Of a DNA stretch of 64,000 bases, positions 9,007-17,648 are shown piece by piece. This DNA comes from JAFGXT01 sp963677165 (lineage in GTDB: Bacteria; Verrucomicrobiota; Lentisphaeria; Victivallales; SZUA-371), in assembly GCA_963677165.2 (NCBI GenBank), contig CAXXSX010000001.1:434001-498000 (forward strand). The letters are read 5' to 3'. A model generated the notes under the pieces. That model searched no databases. It was not told the DNA's origin and saw nothing but the letters and a program-made list of their open reading frames with translations. The first letter of the stretch is position 1. Each line of letters opens with the position of its first letter. The position numbers were made by a program, and so were the translations under genes.

Positions 9007-11262
9007 ATGAAAACTCTTGCAGAGGAAATGAAGAAGTACTATTCCCTTATCGATGGAAATTATATGCATGTCGATTCGAATGCGGCTTTTCTCAAAATGA
9101 CCAGGGAAATCCAAGTGCTGCTGGACGAAGAGGAACGTGAGCAGTCTGAGTGGCCCGGAGTTCTATTAAAAGCCCGTCTGCAGGAGATTATCGCGGAAAG
9201 ATTCGAGCCGGTAATTTTTCCGCATTCTCCATTTTATTTTGAGATGGGCATAACGCCTGCAAAAAATTGGGGGACTCCATGGTCGGAAATGCCTGGCTCC
9301 ATTCTTTTCCGACAGCGTTACGAGTGGTTTTGGAAAGATCATCCCCAGGAAGCCGAAGAGTTGAAACTGAGAACCGAATTGAATCTTGATACTCATCCTG
9401 GTCCGGTTGATTTTGATCATCATTATTATAATTATTCCAGAGTGCTGAAGTCTGGCTTGCACGGAGTTCTTGAAGACGCGGAATGTGAGCTGTCTCGCTG
9501 TAAAAATGACGAGGAAACCGCATTTATTCGTGCCGCCATAATGAGTATTAACGCGGTACTTCTCATAGCGGATAAATTTGCAGCAAAGGCTCGTGAGATG
9601 CTTGGAGATAAAATGGATGCTGAGTCAAGCAAGTTTCTGGAAATGATTGCCGAAACGGCTTCTGAAGTTCCACGCAGAGCACCACGTTCCTTTTATGAAG
9701 GTTTGGCGTGTATATGGTTTTTGAGGGAAGTTTGCGGCAGTGTCGATGCGATCGGCGTATCGGTTTTGGGGCATCCCGACCGACAGCTGATCGGATTGTA
9801 CCGGGCGGATATTGAGGCCGGGCGGATTACACGGGAAGAGGCCGAGGACCTTATTGCCCGATGGATGTTGCCCACGGACTGTAAATTTAATCTTGACGAG
9901 AACGCATGGCCCGAGACTTCCGCCACCTTGATGCTTGGCGGTTGTGATGAGACCGGAGCTCCAGTGTATAACGAACTTACAGCCATGTTTATTGAACAGC
10001 ATCATAAACACAATTTGATCAATCCCAAACTAAATTGTCGTTATGGTCATTTCTCACCTTCCGAATATTTTCATTTACTAGGCGACAAAATTCTTGCAGG
10101 ACACAATGTTTTCGCATTGATTAATGATGATGTCCTGATTTCCGCCAATCAGAAATATGGAAAACGGCTTGAAGACTGCCGCAATTACGGGGCAGGGGGA
10201 TGTCAGGAAACGATTGTTGAAGGAGTTGAGCATTCAGCCGGAGCATATTATTATTTAAATCTGCCTCTAGTGTTAACTTTATTGATGAATCCCTATGAAA
10301 AAAATGTTCCGCTGCTTGATTTATATCCTCGACATAATTCTGTGTTGTCAGACTTTGCCGATTTTGAGGCATTTTACACTCGGATTTTGGAATGGTTGCA
10401 TTTTTATCTACGGCACGGAGCCGAAACCAGGACGAAATGTGGGGTTCACTGGCCGGAAATCAATCCTGCTCCATTTTATTCTGCCGCATTGTATGATTGT
10501 CTGTTAAATCATCGGGATTATACAGCCGGAGGCGGACGCTATAATCCATCCGGTATCAGCCTGTGTGGATTTGGAACAATGGTGGATGCGCTGTATGCGG
10601 TGAAAAAAATGTGTTTTGAGCAAGAAGTAGTTACAGTGCCGGAATTGTCAGAGATCCTTCGTGCCAACTGGAGGGATAATGAAGTGCTACGCCGCAAAGT
10701 GATCGCGTTGCCGAAATTTGGACATGGAATCGAAGAGGTTGATGAACTGGCGTCGCGTTTGGCTGATGACTTGTATGCGATGACTAGTGGAATCAGGAAT
10801 GAACGCGGTGGCCCTGTTCAATTAAGTTTTTTTGTCTATTATCAATTTGTTTATATGTCCAGGGAAACACCGGCTACTTCGGATGGACGTTGTGATGGAG
10901 AGATGTTTTCTCAGGGGATAGCTCCTGGAAGACTGCAGCCTGCAGAAGAGATAACTTCGGCGATCAATTCGCTTGATATGGTCGATTTCAGCAATTATCC
11001 TGGTAATGCGGTTCTTGATCTTCAATTACCGTTGGGAGGAATTTCTTGTGAACATCTTGAGGCTGTAATTCGTGGAGCCGGAGTGGCGGGAGTTCCTACT
11101 TTGCAGTTTAATTGCGTAAATATTGATGACCTGAAACAGGCACAGGTAGAACCTGAAAAATATAGAAATCTTACCGTTCGGATCAGTGGACTTTCTGCAC
11201 GGTTTGTTGCGCTTGATTGCAGCGTTCAGGATGAGATTATTTCACGAAATATGTTCACATGA
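9007..11262 (+). CDS. Glycyl-radical enzyme of the pyruvate formate-lyase family
   Basis: The start is placed at ATG 9007 (AGGTGGG ribosome site), 36 codons inside a longer open frame, giving 751 residues. The C-terminal glycyl-radical motif is RISGLSARF with the radical Gly at residue 728; the canonical motif has RVxGY, so Leu replaces Tyr here. The active-site Cys is residue 399 in GAGGCQETIVEG, followed by the Cys-x-Glu pattern used by dehydratase-type members. The pre-glycine block TPATSDGRCDGEMFSQG is also typical. Such enzymes do radical dehydrations, C-C or C-S cleavages anaerobically. The substrate cannot be told from sequence. No radical-SAM activase lies next to it, so activation must come from elsewhere. 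It is divergent from the AraC regulator. Confidence 0.9.
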   Translation: MKTLAEEMKKYYSLIDGNYMHVDSNAAFLKMTREIQVLLDEEEREQSEWPGVLLKARLQEIIAERFEPVIFPHSPFYFEMGITPAKNWGTPWSEMPGSILFRQRYEWFWKDHPQEAEELKLRTELNLDTHPGPVDFDHHYYNYSRVLKSGLHGVLEDAECELSRCKNDEETAFIRAAIMSINAVLLIADKFAAKAREMLGDKMDAESSKFLEMIAETASEVPRRAPRSFYEGLACIWFLREVCGSVDAIGVSVLGHPDRQLIGLYRADIEAGRITREEAEDLIARWMLPTDCKFNLDENAWPETSATLMLGGCDETGAPVYNELTAMFIEQHHKHNLINPKLNCRYGHFSPSEYFHLLGDKILAGHNVFALINDDVLISANQKYGKRLEDCRNYGAGGCQETIVEGVEHSAGAYYYLNLPLVLTLLMNPYEKNVPLLDLYPRHNSVLSDFADFEAFYTRILEWLHFYLRHGAETRTKCGVHWPEINPAPFYSAALYDCLLNHRDYTAGGGRYNPSGISLCGFGTMVDALYAVKKMCFEQEVVTVPELSEILRANWRDNEVLRRKVIALPKFGHGIEEVDELASRLADDLYAMTSGIRNERGGPVQLSFFVYYQFVYMSRETPATSDGRCDGEMFSQGIAPGRLQPAEEITSAINSLDMVDFSNYPGNAVLDLQLPLGGISCEHLEAVIRGAGVAGVPTLQFNCVNIDDLKQAQVEPEKYRNLTVRISGLSARFVALDCSVQDEIISRNMFT

Positions 11263-11263
11263 A

Positions 11264-12682
11264 TCAGAGGTGCTGGATAATAACCATGGTTTGGTCATCA
11301 ATCTGATTTTCAGCGCCGACTGATCCGGTGAAATTATCAATGGACAGCAGAATCTTTTCGATAGTTATTACCGGAGTGTCGTTATTGATTCTGGAGCTCT
11401 CAAAGGCTTTTGATAACCGTTCAACGCTGTATTCTTCATCGTGGTCATTCAAGGCTTCGGTAATACCGTCGGTGAACAGCAAAATCGACATGTCGGGATC
11501 GAAATTTAATGTAATGGTATCGAACTTTGCCAGTTCGTTCGGCAGCAGTCCGAGAGCGGTGCCGTTGGGGTAAATCATTCTGATATGACCATGAACAAAG
11601 GTGATGAGTTCAGTATGGCCGGCACGGGCGTATTCGAGGGAAGAATCTTCTTTATTCAACAGGCAGCAGGCAAGGGTCATAAAACTTTCGGCTTCGGTGT
11701 CGCGGTAGAGATTATGGTTAAGTTCTCTCAGCAGGTCTTCAAGAGTGGTGAAACGATTGATTGCGGAGCGGATAAAACTTCGGGTCATTGCCATGATCAT
11801 ACAGGCGGGAATTCCTTTTCCGCAGGCATCGCCGACAACGATAAGCAGCCGGTTCTCATCGATTTCCACGAAGTCGTAAAAGTCACCGCTGACTTCTTTT
11901 GATGATCTGGTGAATGAGTGAACCACAAACTGGTCCCAGGCAGGAAATGATTGTGGAAGCAGAGAAGCCTGTAGTTGACGGGCGAATTCCAGCTCCTGGT
12001 TGATGCGCTGTTGCTGGCTGAGATTTGCATAGACCTGAACGAAGGTTTGTGAGAGAAGAACTTGAGATGAAATGAATTTGAGGCGGCTGAATTGTTCAGG
12101 AGAGAATGACTTGTCTTTATGTCGGCTGTTGACCGCGCAGATCACTCCGGTAACTTTCCCCTCCCGAATCATCGGAATCGCCATCAGGGTTCGAATCGCC
12201 ATCAGGCTGCTTACACCAGTCAGCCGGGAATCATTCGTTGCGTCTTCAATGAATAAATTTTCACGTTTTGCGGCCAGTTGTCCGATGATTCCTTCGCCGA
12301 TTTTGATCCGATCACGTTTCAGCGCTTCGGTAATATAACGCGGTTTGGTTAGGATATACTGGTTGGATTGATGCAATAGGGGGAAGCTGCCGGAAATTCC
12401 GACCGCTTTCAGAAAACCGTCACGCAGTTCATAAATACACAACGCTTCGCATTCGATCAGGTCGGCGACATAACGCGCGGTCATATTCATGGAACTTTCA
12501 ATATCCTGCAGGTTATGCAGATTATGTGAAAACAAGCTCAGAAAGTTGGAAATTTCGGCTTTCTGGTGCATTAAATCTTTTATCTTAATGATCATTCTAT
12601 AATTCCGGTTGCTTATAATAAAAATAAAAGCTACCAGAATGATAAAAATCAACGTAAAAATTATTATCAGTGATAAAGGCAT
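11264..12682 (-). CDS. GAF-domain SpoIIE/RsbU-type protein phosphatase
   Basis: Start chosen at 12682 (MPLSLIIIF), which has an AAGAGGT ribosome site, giving 472 residues rather than the 485 of the longest frame. Residues 1-25 form a membrane anchor; a GAF sensor domain lies around 40-205, a short coiled coil at 205-235 (QQQRINQELEFARQLQASLL), and a PP2C-like SpoIIE domain at 235-470 with metal-binding motifs SGDFYDF, VGDACGKG, FTDGITEA and DDQTMV. Such proteins dephosphorylate STAS anti-anti-sigma factors. A STAS-like protein is encoded at 29443 but no partner is adjacent. The gene is convergent with the glycyl-radical enzyme, with a 1-bp gap and no obvious terminator. Confidence 0.9.
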   Translation of the reverse strand: MPLSLIIIFTLIFIILVAFIFIISNRNYRMIIKIKDLMHQKAEISNFLSLFSHNLHNLQDIESSMNMTARYVADLIECEALCIYELRDGFLKAVGISGSFPLLHQSNQYILTKPRYITEALKRDRIKIGEGIIGQLAAKRENLFIEDATNDSRLTGVSSLMAIRTLMAIPMIREGKVTGVICAVNSRHKDKSFSPEQFSRLKFISSQVLLSQTFVQVYANLSQQQRINQELEFARQLQASLLPQSFPAWDQFVVHSFTRSSKEVSGDFYDFVEIDENRLLIVVGDACGKGIPACMIMAMTRSFIRSAINRFTTLEDLLRELNHNLYRDTEAESFMTLACCLLNKEDSSLEYARAGHTELITFVHGHIRMIYPNGTALGLLPNELAKFDTITLNFDPDMSILLFTDGITEALNDHDEEYSVERLSKAFESSRINNDTPVITIEKILLSIDNFTGSVGAENQIDDQTMVIIQHL

Positions 12683-12856
12683 ATTACCTCTTGTAAAAAA
12701 ATAAAAATCGCTATTGCCCACTTTCTATAAACTTAATCCCGATTTCAAATTTGCAAAGCCTTTTCGTGCTGAAATACGCAAAAAAGCATAAAAAAAACGG
12801 ACCCCGACATTAATCGAGGTCCATTTTTCATTATTTGGTATATAAAAACGACACAA
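12653..12856. repeat. Duplicated segment, copy A (phosphatase 5' end, promoter region, terminator)
   Basis: About 204 bp covering the first codons and upstream region of the phosphatase gene, a terminator and the motif TATAAAAACGACACAA. It recurs nearly identically at 17414-17618. Copy A is taken as parental because it joins an intact gene. Confidence 0.9.
12799..12827 (-). terminator. Terminator after the DUF6259-like gene
   Basis: Stem GGACCCCGA / TCGAGGTCC (12799-12807 and 12814-12822) with one C-A mismatch and a 6-base loop. Runs of A on the left and T on the right make it usable from both strands. It lies about 65 bp beyond the stop at 12889. Confidence 0.75.
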
Positions 12857-12888
12857 TATGGTAACGCTTTGGGGAAAGGACGGTCGTA

Positions 12889-15102
12889 TTACTTCGCCTG
12901 CGTTAGCTTTACTATCATCGGAGAATATGCGGGAATAGTTATGGATAACTCTTTTGGTAAGGGTTGAACAGCTCCCTCAGTCCAATTCCCATTGAGATAG
13001 TCGGAACGGGTAATATTTGTGCCGACTGCCAATCCCCAGTCCTTAGTGTTCCAGGGAATGTTTATGGTATGATCTTTATCTGTACGGTTGGTTAGAATAA
13101 TACCGATTTCTCCTTGTGGTGAACGATAGCATTCTGCCAGAACAACAGGTTCCTGATATACCGGTTTTTTCTTGAAACCGCTCAACCAGGTCTGAACACG
13201 ATAATCCGCTCTGGGAACATTGGACAGATCCGGCGTACGCAGAAATTCTCCGAAAAATAGAAATGGCTGTCCGGCGCGACGGGTTTTACAGAATTCCTTT
13301 AGCTTATTTAATTGCCATGAAAACTGTGGTTTTGTCAAATCGAACTGATCGAAATTGAACCATCCCAGTTGACGACCGCGTACAAAGCTGAATCCGACAT
13401 TACTCATGAATGTATCTTTCGATTTTATTTCAGCTTTATTGATAAAATTTCCTATCTCGGTTGTGTTGTCGGAGTTCACCACCTGAAACATTGGAATTGA
13501 GGTGGGCGGCTGATCAACATGGGCGTTAAGTAATCCATCACAGCCCTCCATGTAAACTTCTCCCATTTGTTCGCCAACGGTTACTGCCCGTTTTATGCCC
13601 CAGACTTTTAAAGCCCGGATTTTTTTCAGGATGTCACGGGCTCCGACAGCAGCGTAATCACCACCGAAAGACGGATGTCCGTGGTTTTTGGCAAAGCAGA
13701 AATTTGGGAAGCAATACAATTCATCCAGATAAAGCGCATCGACATGATAATCCTTGACCAGCTGACGCTCAATATCTACATAGTAATTACGCCAGCGTGA
13801 ATCCCCCAGACACATCGGCACCATATTTTTTATCGCGCCACCTTTGGTTATGCTGCCATCAGGATCACGTATTGCCATCTCGGCGCCTTTCCATGCCTCC
13901 CATTGAGTGGTGTCTTTTCCAAACAGGTGCATATTGGTATAAGGCATAACATGTATCCCGTTGGCCTGAGCTTTTTTTACCGCTTCTTTAAATCCCGGAC
14001 GGGCTGGGAAATAGTCAGGATACTTGTAATCATGAGCAATATATTTCTGCCAGATATACCAGTGGAAACCGTAGTTTTCTCCTAAAAGGTTTCGTAATGT
14101 TACCAGCCGGTTGGTGAATTTTTCCATTCGACTGTCTTTCTTCCAGTCATTTCCCTGAAACCAGACGGACAGATCGCGGAACCAAGGTGCGATGTCTTTT
14201 CGTTTATACAGCGGGGTCCAGACTTTTGACGCAAACTGTTTACGATAAATCTTGGCTGCGTCATACCAGTCTCCCTGGAAGGGTCCGCAAATAATTGAGT
14301 AAGGTAACATCCAGGTGCCGCTTCGATTGGAGTCTCCATAATGACAAAGATGCCAGTAAAAGGATTGTTTTGACGCCATTGGGTTGGCAATGAAAGTCTT
14401 ACGGTATCCTTTGGGATCATAGCTTGCCAGATAGAGTCCGCCGCCTTGTCCATCAACATATGCCAGCATCTGCAGAGAAGAGCCGGCCGAGGGATAGTCG
14501 TTCAAGCCTTGATTTGCGCACCTTTTGGTACGAGGGGATTTTATTTTTCTGCCGGAATAAACCGGTACCGCCATATAGTCAGTATTTTCGCTGTTTGGAA
14601 CATTTGAAGCCAATCCCCGCATGATGGGGAAATTCAACTGGTAGAGCTTTAAGCTGGTTCTGTTATTCATGGAGAAACGCCATTTAAACAACGAAGAATT
14701 ATCGGGCAGAATCACAGTTACTTTGACATCTACAGTTCCCTTGCCTTCAGGAATTCCGTAATAATTTAGAGTTAATATCTGTTTGTTTCGTTTTCGAAAC
14801 AATGAGTAGCGAAATGATTTTGCTTGGTCTCCTTTCAAATATTTTGCGGCTCTGGTCGCATACCAGGCGGGCGGTTTCGTTTCAACGGTAGGGTGATCAG
14901 GGTCCCATAAGGCTAATGCAAATAATGACCCGCCGTTCTTTTTGAGAAATTTCACTTTTCTGACCAAATCACGCATCTGTAACAATGCGAAATTATTGCG
15001 GTCTAGTTCCAGACGGACAAATTTATTTTGAAGAACAATTTTTTCCGCTGCTTGAGCGATTCCAAGCAGAAAAAAACATAATAGCACAAAAAAATATTTC
15101 AT
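12889..15102 (-). CDS. Secreted DUF6259-like glycoside hydrolase-type protein
   Basis: 737 residues with a cleavable signal peptide (MKYFFVLLCFFLLGIAQA). An N-terminal beta-sandwich region (20-270) precedes a TIM-barrel-like region (about 280-620) containing DALYLDELYCFPNF and TVGEQMGEVYMEGCDGLL, where the acidic residues are plausible catalytic groups. A C-terminal beta region carries GEIGIILTNRTDKDHTI. This fits the DUF6259 type of uncharacterised secreted carbohydrate-active proteins in Lentisphaerota and Planctomycetota; the assignment is by recollection of the family's look. It is the last gene of a leftward operon GntR regulator - pseudopilin - this gene (gaps 46 and 32 bp). Substrate unknown. 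Confidence 0.65.
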   Translation of the reverse strand: MKYFFVLLCFFLLGIAQAAEKIVLQNKFVRLELDRNNFALLQMRDLVRKVKFLKKNGGSLFALALWDPDHPTVETKPPAWYATRAAKYLKGDQAKSFRYSLFRKRNKQILTLNYYGIPEGKGTVDVKVTVILPDNSSLFKWRFSMNNRTSLKLYQLNFPIMRGLASNVPNSENTDYMAVPVYSGRKIKSPRTKRCANQGLNDYPSAGSSLQMLAYVDGQGGGLYLASYDPKGYRKTFIANPMASKQSFYWHLCHYGDSNRSGTWMLPYSIICGPFQGDWYDAAKIYRKQFASKVWTPLYKRKDIAPWFRDLSVWFQGNDWKKDSRMEKFTNRLVTLRNLLGENYGFHWYIWQKYIAHDYKYPDYFPARPGFKEAVKKAQANGIHVMPYTNMHLFGKDTTQWEAWKGAEMAIRDPDGSITKGGAIKNMVPMCLGDSRWRNYYVDIERQLVKDYHVDALYLDELYCFPNFCFAKNHGHPSFGGDYAAVGARDILKKIRALKVWGIKRAVTVGEQMGEVYMEGCDGLLNAHVDQPPTSIPMFQVVNSDNTTEIGNFINKAEIKSKDTFMSNVGFSFVRGRQLGWFNFDQFDLTKPQFSWQLNKLKEFCKTRRAGQPFLFFGEFLRTPDLSNVPRADYRVQTWLSGFKKKPVYQEPVVLAECYRSPQGEIGIILTNRTDKDHTINIPWNTKDWGLAVGTNITRSDYLNGNWTEGAVQPLPKELSITIPAYSPMIVKLTQAK

Positions 15103-15134
15103 ATTCCAACTTTCCTCATATCATCAAAGAACGT

Positions 15135-15791
15135 TTAATCTGTGATTTCCACCCGGATCCAATAGTAAAAAGGTTGCTGCCTTATATCACTATAACGCAT
15201 CGTTTCCACCCTGCCGTCACAAAACAGAAAGTTAATCGCCTTACTGTTGCCATGACGTAGATCCCAATAATTTGTAAAAGGATTAGCACTCCAACCATCC
15301 CAGTTAAAGCAAGAGGCGTTCGAATTACTTGAGTCGGTAACCAGGACCTTATGACCAATCGATTTGGGACTTATGCGTGATCGTTTTTCTACGTACGCCA
15401 TTCTAAAGTTACCGGAATAACTGATTTTTGCACTGGTAAGTTTCGAGTCTGGAATAGATGGACATCTAAAAACACCTTTTGCCATATAGTCTTGCGGGCT
15501 GGCAGTCCAAACCCATTCCTTGCCGGTAGCGTACGGGTAAATCAAATGGTGCCAGGAGTTGGTATTGAAGTCTCCATCTGAAACATTATATATTGGATAA
15601 GGATAATATTCATTATTGCTGTCTAAATACATTTCAAATCCCAATCCGATTTGTTTAAGATTATTAATGCACGCAATATCCTTAGCCTTCCCTCGCGCCT
15701 GTCCCAGTGCAGGTAACAGCATAGCCGCCAGAATAGCAATGATAGCTATTACTACAAGCAGTTCGATGAGTGTAAACTTTTTTTGTTTCAT
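15135..15791 (-). CDS. Pseudopilin-like protein with prepilin N-terminal motif
   Basis: 218 residues starting MKQKKFTLIELLVVIAIIAI: a short basic leader, the prepilin peptidase site (cleavage before F6) and the hydrophobic stalk helix. After the stalk comes the block CINNLKQIGLGFEMYLDSN, then a globular domain ending in RHGNSKAINFLFCDGRVE, the H-Xn-DG motif of the large PVC pseudopilin-like family. The protein should be anchored in the inner membrane and processed by a type II secretion or type IV pilus system, which is not in this window. It lies between a GntR-type regulator and a secreted carbohydrate enzyme, suggesting a locus-specific role in export or surface display. Confidence 0.9.
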   Translation of the reverse strand: MKQKKFTLIELLVVIAIIAILAAMLLPALGQARGKAKDIACINNLKQIGLGFEMYLDSNNEYYPYPIYNVSDGDFNTNSWHHLIYPYATGKEWVWTASPQDYMAKGVFRCPSIPDSKLTSAKISYSGNFRMAYVEKRSRISPKSIGHKVLVTDSSNSNASCFNWDGWSANPFTNYWDLRHGNSKAINFLFCDGRVETMRYSDIRQQPFYYWIRVEITD

Positions 15792-15837
15792 TTTTATTCT
15801 CCCTATTTGATGTGAATTTTATTTTAAATTACTGACT

Positions 15838-16932
15838 TTATCTAATTCGTACACTTTCTCGTTCCACGATCCTGCAACTGCATAAATGCAACATTGTCCG
15901 GGGAAGAATATTATCCCTCATGTTTTGGGCCCATTCCACGGCAAAGGACAAGTGCTCTTCAAATCTGTTGTCCACACAAGTTAATCTGGGGTTAGACATT
16001 AGCGATAATTCATTATTTCCAATTGCAACCACAGAAATATCTTTAGGACACTCTATTCCGTTTTGACGCAGCACACTGAGTACGGCAAGCGCAGTTTCTT
16101 CATCCGGGCAAATAAGAGCGTCAACTTCCAAGTCATCAATCGTCTTATACTTACTGAATAATTTTTCCGCATATTTCAAGGGATGCTCTCCGGCTGGCAG
16201 ATCAAGATAAAAAAAGCGGTTTTCAAATTTAGCGTCTGAATTACAGGATTTACGGTTGATTTCCTGCCATTTTGCATAACGTTCCCGCTCTACACCGTTT
16301 TTCATATTACAGCAGACGATTCCAATTTTTGAATGATTTTGTTTTTGCAGATATTCCATTGCGGTTTGAATGATCTGACGCTCATCAGCGATAACGCTGC
16401 AGCAGCCGAAATCATCATAGCGTTCTGCAATAACTAGTACTCGTGATGACGATTCCCTTATCAAGGCCATTGTTTCCGGATATTCCTTGGGAAGCCTCAA
16501 AAGTATTGACATGGAACCGTCTTTCAGTACTTTTTTGATGCTTTGCTGATCGTGAAAGCCGGAAATTACCCTCACGGTAAACCCGGCTTTTTCCAGCAGA
16601 AATTTACCCTTTCTGGTAAAATCCCGTACATAATAATTGTCATAAGCATCGCAGATAAGATTCACTACAGTACCAGCCGCCTTTACTGCTGAATTGCAGA
16701 CGAATGTTCCCTGACGTGGTCTGCGCTCCAGCCAGTTTCTGGCGACCATTTCGTCGACCGCTTTACGTACTGTCATATAACTGACCCCGAACATTTCCGA
16801 CAGCTTACGTTCTCCGGGCATTTTACTGCCCGGCAGAAATTTGCGTGAACGGATCATTTCTTCCAGCAGTTTTTTCGCGTGATTTTTTCTGCTTTGTTCA
16901 AAAGGCAAAGCTATTGTTTCTGTATGTGACAT
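15838..16932 (-). CDS. GntR-LacI hybrid transcriptional regulator (operon 1)
   Basis: Start placed at 16932 (MSHTETIALPFEQS; AGGAAA ribosome site), 51 codons inside the longest frame, giving 364 residues. Residues about 15-85 form a GntR winged HTH (KMPGERKLSEMFGVSYMTVRKAVDEMV). Residues about 100-360 form a LacI/periplasmic-binding-like effector domain (ALICPDEETALAVLSVLRQNG, ISVVAIGNNELSLMSNPRLTCVD). This AraR-like architecture senses sugars. It heads the leftward operon with the pseudopilin and the DUF6259-like protein and probably controls it. Palindromes immediately upstream (16953-16978) are candidate autoregulatory operators. Confidence 0.92.
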   Translation of the reverse strand: MSHTETIALPFEQSRKNHAKKLLEEMIRSRKFLPGSKMPGERKLSEMFGVSYMTVRKAVDEMVARNWLERRPRQGTFVCNSAVKAAGTVVNLICDAYDNYYVRDFTRKGKFLLEKAGFTVRVISGFHDQQSIKKVLKDGSMSILLRLPKEYPETMALIRESSSRVLVIAERYDDFGCCSVIADERQIIQTAMEYLQKQNHSKIGIVCCNMKNGVERERYAKWQEINRKSCNSDAKFENRFFYLDLPAGEHPLKYAEKLFSKYKTIDDLEVDALICPDEETALAVLSVLRQNGIECPKDISVVAIGNNELSLMSNPRLTCVDNRFEEHLSFAVEWAQNMRDNILPRTMLHLCSCRIVERESVRIR

Positions 16933-16952
16933 TAAATAAATTTCCTGCGTTT

Positions 16953-16978
16953 TATAGTAACTATAGCAAGTTATATAG
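16953..16978. promoter_or_regulatory. Candidate operator of regulator 1
   Basis: Two overlapping symmetric motifs lie 20-46 bp before the regulator start: TATAGT-A-ACTATA (16953-16965) and CTATA-N8-TATAG (16961-16978). GntR-type proteins typically bind such short AT-rich palindromes. Binding is inferred. Confidence 0.45.
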
Positions 16979-17061
16979 CAGAACGAATGGAATGTCAATA
17001 GCAGAAATAGAAAAATACAAAAAAATATTGATTTTTCAGGCAACGCATAACTTTGAAAATT

Positions 17062-17196
17062 ACCACGAAGAACACGAAGAACCACGAAGGAGGAACAAAG
17101 AATGAGAGAATGTTTAAGGCAGTAGAGTCCCTCTAAAAATTGGTTTCGATGCTTTAAACTTTTTCTCTCTTCGTGGTTCTTCGTGTTCTTCGTGGT
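17062..17196. repeat. Inverted repeat of ACGAAGA-rich 28-mers
   Basis: Perfect 28-bp arms at 17062-17089 and 17169-17196 (ACCACGAAGAACACGAAGAA and its continuation) around a 79-bp spacer. Each arm is made of short ACGAAG units. Similar CCACGAAG-type repeats are widespread in PVC genomes. No ORF is contained. Confidence 0.9.
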
Positions 17197-17212
17197 GGAA
17201 ATAAGCCCAATT

Positions 17213-17420
17213 TTAATTGAATTTCTGGCGGAGCTGGCCGAAGGTGTCGTTTTCCAGTGAAGTCCTTACTTCTTTCATAAGATTCAGGAAGAAGTGTAGA
17301 TTATGTAACGTAATCAGCCTCATTCCGAGAATTTCACCAACATTCAGCAAATGCCGTAGATATGCCTTAGTGAAATTCCGGCAGGTATAGCAGTTGCAGT
17401 TTTCGTCAATTGGCGTAAAA
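17213..17420 (-). pseudogene. 3' fragment of tgt (tRNA-guanine transglycosylase)
   Basis: The minus strand reads in frame NFTPIDENCNCYTCRNFTKAY and on to QLRQKFN-stop, matching the last 67 or so codons of the intact tgt at 22813-23904, including the CxCxxC zinc ligands. Nucleotide identity by eye is about 85 percent, with most changes synonymous. It has no start or catalytic region. At its 5' end it fuses directly to the duplicated phosphatase segment, whose ATG is out of frame with it, so no fusion protein results. Confidence 0.92.
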
Positions 17421-17618
17421 TTATTATCAGTGATAAAGGCATATTACCTCTTGTAAAAAAAATAAAAATCGCTATTGCCCACTTTCTATAAACTTAATCC
17501 CGATTTCAAATTTGCAAAGCCTTTTCGTGCTGAAATACGCAAAAAAGCATAAAAAAAACGGACCTCGACATTGATCGAGGTCCGTTTTTCACTCTCTTGG
17601 TATATAAAAACGACACAA
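17414..17618. repeat. Duplicated segment, copy B
   Basis: Near-identical copy of 12653-12856 (fewer than about a dozen differences by eye), carrying the phosphatase start codon, its ribosome site, the upstream region, the terminator hairpin and the TATAAAAACGACACAA motif. Its left edge joins the tgt fragment within the shared bases CGTAAAA, present in both parents, as expected for a microhomology junction. Confidence 0.9.
17559..17590 (-). terminator. Terminator after the DUF4838 gene (copy B hairpin)
   Basis: Perfect 10-bp stem CGGACCTCGA (17559-17568) / TCGAGGTCCG (17575-17584) flanked by A8 on the left and T5 on the right, so probably bidirectional. The mismatch present in the copy at 12799 is repaired here. 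Confidence 0.8.
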
Positions 17619-17648
17619 AAAGTAGTATGTTTAGGCTTCGTTGTTTAT

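Noticed and set aside
17062..17196. CRISPR-like repeat
   Set aside because: Only two inverted 28-mers built from a short ACGAAG unit, no direct array of repeats and spacers, no cas genes.
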